Positions 44,073 through 52,908 of a DNA stretch of 64,000 nucleotides are shown here, one piece after another. A program made the translations under genes and the position numbers. Source of the DNA: Bacteroidales bacterium (GTDB lineage Bacteria > Bacteroidota > Bacteroidia > Bacteroidales > Tenuifilaceae); assembly GCA_020636845.1 (NCBI GenBank), contig JACJXD010000004.1, positions 1 to 64,000 on the forward strand, written 5' to 3'. Below the pieces are notes generated by a model. The model searched no databases and was not told where the DNA came from. It was given only the letters and a program-made list of their open reading frames with translations. Within the stretch, counting starts at the first letter, position 1. Each line of letters starts with the position of its first letter.

Positions 44073-44085
44073 CTGGCAGGACAAC
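44073..44085 (+). repeat. attR core (13 bp)
   Basis: CTGGCAGGACAAC is identical to the tRNA-Gln 3' end core at 38513-38525. It marks the right boundary of the element. Confidence 0.9.
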
Positions 44086-44089
44086 AAGT

Positions 44090-44120
44090 AAAAGGTCATC
44101 TGCAATGCAGGTGACCTTTT
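44090..44120 (+). terminator. Displaced native terminator of tRNA-Gln
   Basis: A long stem with one wobble (AAAAGGTCATCTGCA / TGCAGGTGACCTTTT) and a following TCG lies 5 bases after attR. With the element removed it would lie directly after tRNA-Gln, which supports the insertion model. Confidence 0.75.
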
Positions 44121-44195
44121 TCGTTACTTGAATAAGCAAACGGTTCTCTTATTTTTGATTTTTTAAGCGTGTTAATAACAAATAATTACTAAACG

Positions 44196-44225
44196 TTGAT
44201 TTAACTCAATATTTTTTTACTTTTG
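44196..44225 (+). promoter_or_regulatory. Promoter of the HU/SPOR gene
   Basis: TTG at 44196-44198 and TACTTTTG at 44218-44225 match the -33 and TAnnTTTG -7 elements with 19-base spacing, ending 25 bases before the TTG start. Confidence 0.55.
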
Positions 44226-44250
44226 TTGTGAAACCCTAAAATTTAAGCAG

Positions 44251-45372
44251 TTGGAGTTTGCATCTCTTATTCAGATACTTTTAGCAAAATTCGAATACGT
44301 TAGTTTGCCTGAATTGGGCAGTTTTGTTAAGCGTTACGAACCCGCTAAAAAGGAAGGTGAAAAATTTTACCCGCCAAGGGAATATTATATCTTTGACACT
44401 AGCAGAACTTTCGACGACGAAGCCTTACAAAACTACCTAGTTGAAGAAAAAGGGTTTGATTTATCCGACGCTGCTGCAAAGGTTAAGGAATTTGTAACAT
44501 CTGTTCGGGAAAACTTAAACAAAGGTATAGAAGTACATTTTTCCGGAATTGGCGATTTAACAAAAGATGCAGAGAATATTGTACTAAAACTGGATGAAGA
44601 CAAAATAGCCAGCGATACTTTCGGATTAGATGTTGTTGAATTTGATTTTACCGAAAAATCCGAAAGTAAACCGACGGAACATAAAGAAGTTGAAAAGTCA
44701 TCAGTAGTAAAGCCTCCCGTAACAGAAAAACCCCAAAAGGCAGAAACTCCTATACCTGTAAGAGAACCTGCAAAAACTCCGGTTAAGGTTACATCCGGTA
44801 AAAATACGTCAACTATAGTAGTTCCAATTGTTGTAATTGTAGCGATAATAGCCATTACTGCAGTTGTATGGTTAGTTCCCGATTTGCATTTTTGGCGGTA
44901 CATCAACTTGAATCCGACCGAAAATGTTGCGAAAGTTGAAAAAAGCGAATTAAAAACCGATAGTGTAATATCCTCAACCATTGATCAGCCCATCTCCTCC
45001 ATTGATTCCTCGGAACTTACCCAACCTTCCGACACCACTGTTTCAGATGCACCAACCCATGAAACGCAGAGTAACATTAGCGAAAAACTTTCGGCAACCA
45101 CAAACCAAAAACTTGCCCTGAGTTACATTGAACAAACCGATAAAGCAGGTGATTTTTACATTATCATCGGAAGTTTTAGTCAGCAACAAAACGCTCAGCA
45201 GTTAGTTAATAAGTACGAGGCTAAAGGATATAAACCTTTCATTGTTTCGAGTGGTTCGTCATACCGGGTGGCGGTTTACCATTTTACCAACCACGACAGG
45301 GCTATGCGCGAATTGGAAAGGTTAAAAGCGCAAAACGATTTCAATCAAATTTGGCTGCTTAGCCAAAAATAA
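44251..45372 (+). CDS. HU-type and SPOR-domain membrane protein
   Basis: The 373-residue protein has an N-terminal pair of HU/CCDC81-like domains (about 1-130, LPELGSFVKRYEPA and GIEVHFSGIGDL) and a proline/lysine-rich linker. One transmembrane helix follows at about 190-212 (STIVVPIVVIVAIIAITAVV), then a periplasmic linker and a C-terminal SPOR domain (about 300-373, DFYIIIGSFSQQQNAQ). SPOR domains bind denuded glycan at division septa, so it probably acts at the division site. The inside HU part may bind DNA or another partner. The start is a TTG at 44251; no ATG or GTG in frame fits, and a promoter lies just upstream. Confidence 0.85.
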   Translation: MEFASLIQILLAKFEYVSLPELGSFVKRYEPAKKEGEKFYPPREYYIFDTSRTFDDEALQNYLVEEKGFDLSDAAAKVKEFVTSVRENLNKGIEVHFSGIGDLTKDAENIVLKLDEDKIASDTFGLDVVEFDFTEKSESKPTEHKEVEKSSVVKPPVTEKPQKAETPIPVREPAKTPVKVTSGKNTSTIVVPIVVIVAIIAITAVVWLVPDLHFWRYINLNPTENVAKVEKSELKTDSVISSTIDQPISSIDSSELTQPSDTTVSDAPTHETQSNISEKLSATTNQKLALSYIEQTDKAGDFYIIIGSFSQQQNAQQLVNKYEAKGYKPFIVSSGSSYRVAVYHFTNHDRAMRELERLKAQNDFNQIWLLSQK

Positions 45373-45397
45373 AAAAGGTTCCCTTGTGGAACCTTTT
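45373..45397. terminator. Terminator between SPOR gene and metG
   Basis: A perfect 10-bp stem (AAAAGGTTCC / GGAACCTTTT) with a 5-nt loop separates convergent genes and is flanked by A- and T-rich runs. Confidence 0.85.
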
Positions 45398-45418
45398 CTT
45401 ATTCAATAAATATACTAT

Positions 45419-47452
45419 CTACTTTATAGTTGAACCGTTGTCCACTTTATCGGCAGGAACAACAAACTGTAAATGCCCATCGCTGTTTTCGGCCATTAAA
45501 ATCATACCATGCGACTCGATCCCTCTAATCTTTCTTGGTTCAAGGTTAACAAGAATAGCCACCTGTTTTCCAATGGCATCTTCGGGCGAAAAATACTCTG
45601 CAATGCCGGAAACCAAAGTACGAACATCTATTCCGGTATCAACCTTTAACTTAAGTAACTTTTGTGTTTTAGGAACTCGCTCTGCCTCCAAAATAGTTCC
45701 AACCCGAATATCCATCTCGGAAAACTGGTCGTAATTGATGGATGGCTTTTGAGGAACAGCCTTACTTACCGAAGCTTCGTTAGCCGCTTTAGTTGATTGC
45801 AACTTTTGAAGTTGTACATCAATAGCATCGTCTTCAATTTTATCGAATAGCAAGCTAACCTTACCCAAAACATGGTTTGCCGAAAGCAAGTCGGACTTTC
45901 CGCCCAAACTCCATTCCTTGCCATCGAAATTTAGCATTTGCCTAATTTTCTCGGCCGTAAAAGGAAGAAAAGGATCTGCAATAACGCCCAAGTTTGCCGT
46001 TATCTGCATGGCAATATTCAGAATTGTTGAAACCCTGTCGGGATTTTCCTTGTAAACCTTCCAAGGTTCCGTATCGGCAAGATATTTATTCCCCAAACGG
46101 GCAAGATTCATAGCCTCTTTTAACGCCTCGCGAAATTTAAAAGTTTCCAAATTTTGCTCTACGGCACTCTTTATCCGTGGAATTTCGTTTAGTACCTCTT
46201 TATCGAAGTCTGTCATTTCCCTTAGTTCAGGAACTTTACCTTCGAAATACTTATGCGTAAGAACCATGGCACGGTTAACAAAATTTCCCAAGATAGCCAC
46301 TAACTCGCTATTGTTGCGGGTTTGAAAATCCTTCCACGTAAAATCGTTATCCTTTGTTTCGGGCATATTTGCAGTAAGTACATACCTAAGCACATCCTGT
46401 TTCCCGGGAAATTCTTCCAAATATTCATGAAGCCATACCGCCCAGTTGCGCGATGTGGAAATTTTATCGCCTTCCAGATTTAAAAATTCGTTAGCCGGAA
46501 CGTTATCGGGCAAAATGTACGAACCATCGGCCTTTAGCATTGCCGGGAAAATTATACAGTGGAAAACAATGTTATCCTTTCCAATAAAGTGAATAAGGCG
46601 CGTATCGGAATCCTTCCAATACTTTTCCCAATCGGGAGTAAATTCCTTTGTTGCCGAAATATACCCAATAGGAGCATCGAACCAAACATAAAGCACCTTT
46701 CCCTCAGCATTCTCAAGAGGAACGGGAATTCCCCAATTTAAGTCACGGCTTACGGCTCGGGGTTGTAATCCCTGATCGAGCCAACTTTTACACTGCCCGT
46801 AAACATTACTTTTCCACTCCTTGTGCTCGTCAAGAATCCAATGTTCCAAATCCGGTTGAAATTTGTCGAGGGGTAGAAACCAATGCTTGGTATCCCGTAA
46901 AACCGGTTTAGACCCGCTAATGGTTGACTTTGGGTTTATTAAATCGGTGGCATTAAGACTGGTACCGCACTTTTCGCACTGGTCGCCGTAAGCATTCTCG
47001 TTTCCGCAATGCGGACACGTTCCTGTAATATACCTGTCGGCTAAAAATTGACCAACCTCCTCATCGTAATACTGCTGCGTTGTTTTTTCAACAAACACGC
47101 CCTTTTTGTATAACTTCAAAAAGAAATCGCTAGCCGTTTGATAATGCACTTTGGATGTAGTGCGAGAATAAATATCAAAAGAAATTCCAAAATCTTCGAA
47201 CGATTTTTTAATAATTGCATGATACTTATCGACAATGGCCTGTGGCGTTGTGTTTTCCTTTCGGGCCTTAATGGTTATAGGAACACCGTGTTCGTCGGAA
47301 CCGCAAACCCAAACAACATCAACCCCCTTAGCCCGTAAGTAACGGGTGTATATGTCGGCAGGAATATATACGCCGGCCAAATGGCCTATGTGAACCGGAC
47401 CATTAGCGTAAGGCAACGCAGTGGTTATAAGGTATCGCTTATATTGTTTCAT
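45419..47452 (-). CDS. metG: Methionyl-tRNA synthetase
   Basis: MetG charges both initiator and elongator tRNA-Met. The 677-residue class I enzyme has PYANGPVHIGHLAG with HIGH near residue 22, and zinc knuckles CPHCG and CEKCG near residues 144-160. The KISTS (KMSKS-type) loop is near residue 332. A C-terminal EMAPII-like tRNA-binding domain (about 575-677, MDIRVGTILEAERVP) makes it the long dimeric form. It stands alone on the minus strand. Confidence 0.97.
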   Translation of the reverse strand: MKQYKRYLITTALPYANGPVHIGHLAGVYIPADIYTRYLRAKGVDVVWVCGSDEHGVPITIKARKENTTPQAIVDKYHAIIKKSFEDFGISFDIYSRTTSKVHYQTASDFFLKLYKKGVFVEKTTQQYYDEEVGQFLADRYITGTCPHCGNENAYGDQCEKCGTSLNATDLINPKSTISGSKPVLRDTKHWFLPLDKFQPDLEHWILDEHKEWKSNVYGQCKSWLDQGLQPRAVSRDLNWGIPVPLENAEGKVLYVWFDAPIGYISATKEFTPDWEKYWKDSDTRLIHFIGKDNIVFHCIIFPAMLKADGSYILPDNVPANEFLNLEGDKISTSRNWAVWLHEYLEEFPGKQDVLRYVLTANMPETKDNDFTWKDFQTRNNSELVAILGNFVNRAMVLTHKYFEGKVPELREMTDFDKEVLNEIPRIKSAVEQNLETFKFREALKEAMNLARLGNKYLADTEPWKVYKENPDRVSTILNIAMQITANLGVIADPFLPFTAEKIRQMLNFDGKEWSLGGKSDLLSANHVLGKVSLLFDKIEDDAIDVQLQKLQSTKAANEASVSKAVPQKPSINYDQFSEMDIRVGTILEAERVPKTQKLLKLKVDTGIDVRTLVSGIAEYFSPEDAIGKQVAILVNLEPRKIRGIESHGMILMAENSDGHLQFVVPADKVDNGSTIK

Positions 47453-47675
47453 AACTGTAACTAAATATTTTAATTGACAAACTGAAAACAGATTGCAAAT
47501 CTAATCAATAATCTGCAATCACGCACTCGATTTAGTGCTGCTGTCCGCAACTATTTCCAACAATAACAACTTCCCAATCTTTTTAAATCATCAATGCAAA
47601 ACATGTATCATGGAAAACACCAATTGCTAAAACCCATATGTTGAATTTTTAAATCAATTTATCTATATTGCATCC

Positions 47676-48134
47676 ATGAAATCGACTAATAGAATAAACA
47701 ACTCCTTTGGCCCTGTTGGGTCGTTCTCCGGAAAAATAATTTTTATTGCAGGAATCATTGTCTGCTTTTCGTCCCTTTACGGTTTAATAATTGCAATATT
47801 TGGAGCATTTGTAGGGTTTACCTGTGCAACCACAACTGTTGACCTCGAAAAAAAACGGGTAAGATTTTCGAATAATATTTTCGGAATTATACCAACCGGC
47901 AGCTGGTTAAATCTTGAACCAACCATGAAGTTGGGTGTAGAAAAAGTCACAAAAGCATGGAGAACTTACAGCCAGAGCAATCGTACTGCTGATATTAGCG
48001 ATAATGTTATTCGCATAACTCTATTTTCGTCCGAAAACAAGCCGTTATTCCCCATAAAAAACTTTAAAACAAAAGACGACGCCTTGACCGAACTGGATAT
48101 TTTGTGTAATGAACTGGGCCTACAAAAAGCGTAA
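47676..48134 (+). CDS. Small membrane protein of unknown function
   Basis: The 152-residue protein has a hydrophobic hairpin at about residues 18-55 (KIIFIAGIIVCFSSLYGLII and AIFGAFVGFTCAT) followed by a soluble part. That part opens with DLEKKRVRFSNNIFGIIPTG and has a beta-strand layout similar to bacterial PH-like domains. No family is recognised. A single gene, it converges on the large glycosyltransferase-like gene with a 4-base gap. Confidence 0.6.
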   Translation: MKSTNRINNSFGPVGSFSGKIIFIAGIIVCFSSLYGLIIAIFGAFVGFTCATTTVDLEKKRVRFSNNIFGIIPTGSWLNLEPTMKLGVEKVTKAWRTYSQSNRTADISDNVIRITLFSSENKPLFPIKNFKTKDDALTELDILCNELGLQKA

Positions 48135-48138
48135 ATGG

Positions 48139-50493
48139 CTAACGAACATCGTTTAATACCTCAACCTTAAAGTTGTCAATCCAAATATTTTTCCCATTGA
48201 CATTCCATATATAAATTCTAACTTCATCGGTTGATTTCGCATCAGATAGCGTATTTACCATGAACTTTTTGCTCCAAACGCTCATTTGACTGCTAACTAA
48301 CTCTTTCTTTTCCCACCGGACATTTTTTCCCCGTCGAACAACTTGAAATACAAGCAAAGGGTTTGCATCTCCTTCAAATTCATAATCGACAGATGTTCTG
48401 AAAATAAAAGAACTATAATCTTTGGGAAATAAATCGCCTATTTTCGTACGAAAAGTAGAACTGTACCGAACCGAAGAATCCATTTTATAACTTCGCTGTC
48501 CTCCTGCAACAATGTTAGAATCGAAGCAAGCGGACTCCTCAACCCAACTGTCATACTTTTTTTCAAAATCGTTGAAGAACACCCTTTTACTATTAGAATT
48601 TTTACGATTTGCAAGGTAATAGGTCAATATAAAAGGCCCTACTTCCGCCACATTTCCTTGCGAAAAGTCAAATTTCAGCATATTCCCCAAAGTATCATTT
48701 TGCATAAAACGCTCTTGCACCAGCAATACATGCTTATTAGAATTAGACTCCATATCTAAAATAACTCTGCTGAAATCATCGTCGTTCCTAACCTGACAAC
48801 TATAGCCAAGAGGAACCTTCGGTATTATGGTCGTATTGATGTTGTCATAAATAATTCGTGAAGAATCCCCGTATGTTAACATAAAACTCTTCAGACTATC
48901 AACAACCCTATTCTCTATCAAGCTGGTTTTCACCACTTGTATGGCATTATGATATGACAGCGGCTTCTTTACAAAACTGGGATAATAGGGCAATGACTCA
49001 TTTTTTAACTTCTCAAAAAATCTGTATGGGTGATTAGAAAATACGTAAAAAGTGTCTAATCCCTGATCATTACAAACATTTAACAAGCAAGAATCAAATT
49101 TTTCTTCATCGCAAAATTTCATACCGAAATGTTGAAAATAATCCGGCAAATCGTGCGGTTCGGCACCTTCGATTAACACAACCGAAGATTCTTTATAAAA
49201 ATGTGTTTTAAACTGCCTCACATCGTTAAGCGGGGTATAATTCCACAAGTAATAATTGTAGTATAAATCCTGCATTCTGTAATTTCCTTTTATGCTATCG
49301 GCAACAGCATTTTTTACTTTAACATTTTCAACATAAAAAGTTACCACGGATAAGGCAATTAACGCAAGATTTATACAAGTGGAATATTTTTGAAATAGAG
49401 GCATCAACTTATAAAAATAACTTATTCCAATTGCCATTAAAAAACTCCAAAAAGGGACTAAAACAACATAAATTCTGTCGGGCGCAGGAGTATTTCGGAC
49501 AAACCCAATAAAAAACGGTATTACTATTAAAGATATTGAAAGTAAAACTACATGCCCCTCCGTACTTTTTAATTCGCTCCTTTTTAAAAACAAATAAATA
49601 ATTCCGGGCAAAAAGAAAATCAAAAGAAACCATCGCGCCGATAAAAAGTAGTTCATTGTAAAAATAAACGAAAGCAAATAGGAAAATTTCACAACTCCAC
49701 TGCCAGCAACATACCGATTAAAAAAGACATTGCGAAAAACAGGGATGTACAATAAAATAGCCAAAAGTGTTCCAAGTGTAATTGCAACAAACAGAACAAT
49801 TTGAACTTGACTAAAACGGTAAATTTCTACAAAATTTTTCCTGCGAAATTTTATAATAATACCAAGGAAATCAAGAAAAATAAAAACCAAAAATCCCGCA
49901 ATAATATACAAGTTAGAAGGTAAAGTGTAAACCGACAACATAACAGACAAAGCAACCAACACTGCAAAAAGCCAACGTTTATCTTTTCGATAACTTAAAT
50001 ACGAATAAAATGCTATTACCAGCAATAGCATACTTAAACCATAGCCTCTTACCTGAAGAGTAAAGTTGAAAAAAGGAATTGTTGTAGCAACTATTCCTAA
50101 AGCCAATAAAGAAACTTTCGCATTAAAAAATTTTTTACCAATTAGCAGTATAAATACAAGCAGTAAAATTGAATAAATGAACGGCAAAACTCTAATCACA
50201 AAGGGATGCTCAAGTAAAAAATCGATGCTGCTAACTCCTATAACTTTTAAATAAATATTATTAACCAAATTGAAAAAGATATGGTTATTGGGAACATGAT
50301 AATCCGTAATTGTCTTGGAAATAGGAACTAAAACAAAATTTTTCAAGGTGTAAATTTCATCGTTCCATAAATTAGTATTAATGCGAAATAAAAGAAGTGC
50401 TGCATACGCAATAACTATTAAAAATGTAAATACATTCCTTGCTAAAAACGAGTTTAGACGTATTTTACATTTCGCCTTTCTACCAATTTGCAT
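48139..50493 (-). CDS. GT39-like membrane glycosyltransferase with C-terminal beta-sandwich
   Basis: From the ATG at 50493 the protein has 784 residues. A first helix is followed by an NDEIYTLKNF loop with the acidic pair of the GT-C/ArnT-PMT (GT39) family. Around ten more transmembrane segments run to about residue 400, then a periplasmic part. The C-terminal 150 residues look like a jelly-roll carbohydrate-binding or discoidin-like domain (IWIDNFKVEV at the end). Such enzymes transfer sugars from lipid carriers in the periplasm. A TTG at 50577 would add 28 mostly hydrophobic residues. Acceptor and sugar are unknown. Confidence 0.72.
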   Translation of the reverse strand: MQIGRKAKCKIRLNSFLARNVFTFLIVIAYAALLLFRINTNLWNDEIYTLKNFVLVPISKTITDYHVPNNHIFFNLVNNIYLKVIGVSSIDFLLEHPFVIRVLPFIYSILLLVFILLIGKKFFNAKVSLLALGIVATTIPFFNFTLQVRGYGLSMLLLVIAFYSYLSYRKDKRWLFAVLVALSVMLSVYTLPSNLYIIAGFLVFIFLDFLGIIIKFRRKNFVEIYRFSQVQIVLFVAITLGTLLAILLYIPVFRNVFFNRYVAGSGVVKFSYLLSFIFTMNYFLSARWFLLIFFLPGIIYLFLKRSELKSTEGHVVLLSISLIVIPFFIGFVRNTPAPDRIYVVLVPFWSFLMAIGISYFYKLMPLFQKYSTCINLALIALSVVTFYVENVKVKNAVADSIKGNYRMQDLYYNYYLWNYTPLNDVRQFKTHFYKESSVVLIEGAEPHDLPDYFQHFGMKFCDEEKFDSCLLNVCNDQGLDTFYVFSNHPYRFFEKLKNESLPYYPSFVKKPLSYHNAIQVVKTSLIENRVVDSLKSFMLTYGDSSRIIYDNINTTIIPKVPLGYSCQVRNDDDFSRVILDMESNSNKHVLLVQERFMQNDTLGNMLKFDFSQGNVAEVGPFILTYYLANRKNSNSKRVFFNDFEKKYDSWVEESACFDSNIVAGGQRSYKMDSSVRYSSTFRTKIGDLFPKDYSSFIFRTSVDYEFEGDANPLLVFQVVRRGKNVRWEKKELVSSQMSVWSKKFMVNTLSDAKSTDEVRIYIWNVNGKNIWIDNFKVEVLNDVR

Positions 50494-50592
50494 TCTAAAA
50501 CTCAATTTAGTTAATAAAATTGCTATCAGCGAAATTAAAAATAAAAAACAGAATTCATTCTTCTTCTTGCTTCTCAAATTTTATAGCGGTTC

Positions 50593-50624
50593 TTGTGAAT
50601 TTCACTAAAAATGATGTAGATTTG
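50593..50624 (+). promoter_or_regulatory. Promoter of the universal stress protein gene
   Basis: TTG at 50593 and TAGATTTG at 50617-50624 match the -33 and -7 consensus with about 21-base spacing, 25 bases upstream of the ATG. Confidence 0.6.
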
Positions 50625-50648
50625 CTTTGAACCTTAACATCGTAAACC

Positions 50649-51512
50649 ATGAAACAAATAATAGTTCCCATAGATTTTTCGAAAGAGTCCATAAACGGGT
50701 TACGATTGGCAATAATTTTTGCCAACCAGTTTAACAGCGTAATTCAAATGGTTTACGTTCAAAAACATCCTACCGACTTAACACCCGGACAATTCGAGGA
50801 AGAGGCAACTACAGCCGAGCAAAAGTTTAATAAACTGGTTGAGGAGTATTCTCCAAAAATGCTAGAAAGCGCTAACTTAACATACATAGTAAAAAAAGGG
50901 AAAATTTACCGCGAAGTTGTTAACCAAGCCGAAGCTTTCGAAGATTCTGCAATAATATGTTCCACACATGGGGCGTCGGGATTCGAGGAGTTTTTTATTG
51001 GAAGCAACGCCTTCCGTATAATTTCGGCAACCGAGCGTCCGGTTATTACCATCCGTCATGGCGCTATGCCCCACGAAATTAAAAAGGTTGTCCTTCCTTT
51101 GGATATATCCACCGATACTCGCCAAAAAGTTCCATTTACCGCCGAAATAGCCAAGGCATTTGATGCCGAAATTCACATAATCAGCGTGGCAAACCGCCAA
51201 ACCGATGAAATAGACTTGAAACTAAACGCCTATATTAAACAGGTTTCTACTTACCTTAAAGATAGAGAGATAAGATTTCAAACCGCAAGCATACGTGGCG
51301 ATAACCTTACCGATTTAACCATTGAATACGCCTTGGATGTTAATGCCGATTTGGTTAGCATAATGACAGAACAGAACTTTGCCCTCAGCGATTTTGTATT
51401 AGGAAGTCAAGCCCAGCAAATGCTTAGTAAAAGCCCAATTCCCGTACTTAGCATAACTCCCAAGGAGGTTTTTATAATGGGGAGCTTTCATACGCAAGGG
51501 GGCGGTTACTAG
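50649..51512 (+). CDS. Universal stress protein (tandem UspA domains)
   Basis: The 287-residue cytoplasmic protein has two UspA domains. The first (about 1-140) opens IIVPIDFSKESINGL and contains STHGASGFEEFFIGSNAFR. The second (about 145-280) opens KKVVLPLDIST and ends ADLVSIMTEQNFALSDFVLGSQAQQML. The nucleotide-binding glycine motif is clear in domain one and degenerate in domain two. Such proteins help survival under stress by unknown means. It is a single gene with a good promoter, divergent from the glycosyltransferase gene. Confidence 0.9.
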   Translation: MKQIIVPIDFSKESINGLRLAIIFANQFNSVIQMVYVQKHPTDLTPGQFEEEATTAEQKFNKLVEEYSPKMLESANLTYIVKKGKIYREVVNQAEAFEDSAIICSTHGASGFEEFFIGSNAFRIISATERPVITIRHGAMPHEIKKVVLPLDISTDTRQKVPFTAEIAKAFDAEIHIISVANRQTDEIDLKLNAYIKQVSTYLKDREIRFQTASIRGDNLTDLTIEYALDVNADLVSIMTEQNFALSDFVLGSQAQQMLSKSPIPVLSITPKEVFIMGSFHTQGGGY

Positions 51513-51559
51513 TTGCGCCTTTAATTATATGGGTTGAACTGTTTTGTGGTAAAAATTTT

Positions 51560-52030
51560 CTATTTTATACATTGCAACTTATTTATACATTTTAAAGTAC
51601 GGCTAGATCCAAGATACTTAATCTGTAATAAAGAATCGTTGAATGTAAGAACCGACCAGTCTGAATAAGGATCAAATAATGGGATTATTACATAAAAACC
51701 CTCACCATTAAATGCTTCAAGTATAATTTTACTCCCCTTTACGGAATACTTTCTAACATCGCACCAATGTTGGTATAGTTCATAAATCCCATTCTCCGAC
51801 AACTCATATTCATAATAACTTGCACATGCGGTAGAGTCTCCATCGAAAGAGTAAAAGACCGTATCGCCCATTTGAAGATTATCAATTCCTAAATTGTTAT
51901 CGGTTGAATATACAAAGTAATAATCCTTTAAGTTTGAAAGGTCAATTGTTTCATCCTTTTTGCACGAAAACAAGACCATTAAAAGGGTAAAAAAACAAAA
52001 AAGGACTGCAATCTTTGGGTTCTTTTTCAT
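51560..52030 (-). CDS. Putative lipoprotein of unknown function
   Basis: From the ATG at 52030 the protein has a lipoprotein signal with lipobox VLFSC and about 156 residues. The body has short strands and an aromatic-rich pattern (DLSNLKDYYFVYSTDN, DTVFYSFDGDS, ELYQHWCDVRKY) without a known domain. The frame is open 21 codons further up, overlapping the end of the CAT-like gene, but that part would hide the signal peptide. It is specific to this locus as far as can be seen. Confidence 0.6.
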   Translation of the reverse strand: MKKNPKIAVLFCFFTLLMVLFSCKKDETIDLSNLKDYYFVYSTDNNLGIDNLQMGDTVFYSFDGDSTACASYYEYELSENGIYELYQHWCDVRKYSVKGSKIILEAFNGEGFYVIIPLFDPYSDWSVLTFNDSLLQIKYLGSSRTLKCINKLQCIK

Positions 52031-52085
52031 AATGCTACTTATTAAACCAAACGTTATAAATAAAATTACACAAATTTTAACAACA

Positions 52086-52712
52086 TTACCCATTCAACAG
52101 GTTTTGAAATTCCTGTAAGTACTTAGCAACATGAAACCCGTCCAATAGGCCATGATGCGCCTCCACGGAAACCGGTAAAAACTTTCTGCCTTCCTTCACG
52201 GAAAATTTCCCAAATGTTATTTTAGGCACAGATTCTGTTTTGTCAAAATTTGTAGGATGCAGCAGCCCCGTAAACGATGTCCAAGGAATAGTTGAATGTC
52301 GAATTAAATCCTTTTTCACATCATCACCATTTAACCGTAAGCCCGTTGAATTTTTCACAGCAACAACTTCTTTCTGTAACTCCGTATTAAACGTTTCAAA
52401 ATTCTCCGAGAAGTTCACGAATATAAAGGCAAATGTTCCATCGTCCCGACCAATTGTCGCCCCCGCATTAACTTTATCGAACTGATAAACCTTACCGTCA
52501 ATAATTCTATACTTTAACTCATCAACCCTGTTTACAGCCATCATAGATTTATGAAGATAACTGGCAAAAAACGAAATTCCTGCTTCCTTTGCCTTTTTGT
52601 AGGCAACCGTACAGTCCACCTCCGTAACAATTCCGAAATACGGGCTGGCCATCTTCGAGAAAAACTCGAAATGCTCCTTTCGGTTCCAACTTTCTACATC
52701 AACTAACTTCAT
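52086..52712 (-). CDS. CAT-like acetyltransferase (chloramphenicol acetyltransferase family)
   Basis: The 208-residue protein fits the trimeric CatA fold: KLVDVESWNRKEHFEFF at the N-terminus, the FFASYLHKSMMAVN helix, and the catalytic motif HHGLLDG near residues 186-192 with the active histidine. Chromosomal members in Bacteroidota are often annotated as chloramphenicol acetyltransferases, but the true acceptor is rarely known. Nothing next to it suggests a resistance cassette or mobile element, so a housekeeping acyl transfer is as likely as antibiotic resistance. Confidence 0.8.
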   Translation of the reverse strand: MKLVDVESWNRKEHFEFFSKMASPYFGIVTEVDCTVAYKKAKEAGISFFASYLHKSMMAVNRVDELKYRIIDGKVYQFDKVNAGATIGRDDGTFAFIFVNFSENFETFNTELQKEVVAVKNSTGLRLNGDDVKKDLIRHSTIPWTSFTGLLHPTNFDKTESVPKITFGKFSVKEGRKFLPVSVEAHHGLLDGFHVAKYLQEFQNLLNG

Positions 52713-52908
52713 CGATAATTTATTAATAGTTCAACCTTTTGCTCCTGCAAATATAATCCCTATCGTATTTTTTAAAAAAATGAAATTACTTTTCAAATTT
52801 CACTTTAACCATTCAGCCCAAACTTTATACTTTCAATTTTCCCCAACATACAACGCAACCATAACTACTCCACATTCATCTTTTAAATAGAATTTTAAAT
52901 TTAACAAG

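Larger units (their letters stand above)
38513..44085. mobile_element. Integrative element in the 3' end of tRNA-Gln (about 5.56 kb)
   Basis: The 13-bp sequence CTGGCAGGACAAC occurs at the tRNA 3' end (38513-38525) and again at 44073-44085, so the inserted unit is 5,560 bp. Inside both ends lie identical 29-bp direct repeats. All six genes run on the minus strand: integrase, unknown 275-residue protein, HTH/excisionase-like protein, unknown 141-residue protein, replication-initiator-like protein and a small membrane protein. There is no relaxase, coat, assembly ATPase or transfer gene. It is best described as an integrative element with its own rolling-circle replication gene, perhaps a satellite mobilised by another element (inference). 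Confidence 0.88.

Noticed and set aside
38513..44085. Complete filamentous (inovirus) prophage
   Set aside because: Only a replication-type protein resembles inovirus genes. No Zot-like assembly ATPase, major coat run or secretin is present.
38513..44085. Conjugative or mobilisable transposon
   Set aside because: No relaxase, coupling protein or transfer gene can be recognised. Rep doubling as a relaxase would be speculation.
44433..44981. 182-residue open frame opposite the HU/SPOR gene
   Set aside because: It is antisense to a well-supported gene, with serine/threonine-rich composition typical of a shadow frame.
52086..52712. Acquired antibiotic-resistance cassette
   Set aside because: The CAT-like gene has the catalytic motif but no mobile-element signs around it. 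Chromosomal homologues of unclear substrate are common.
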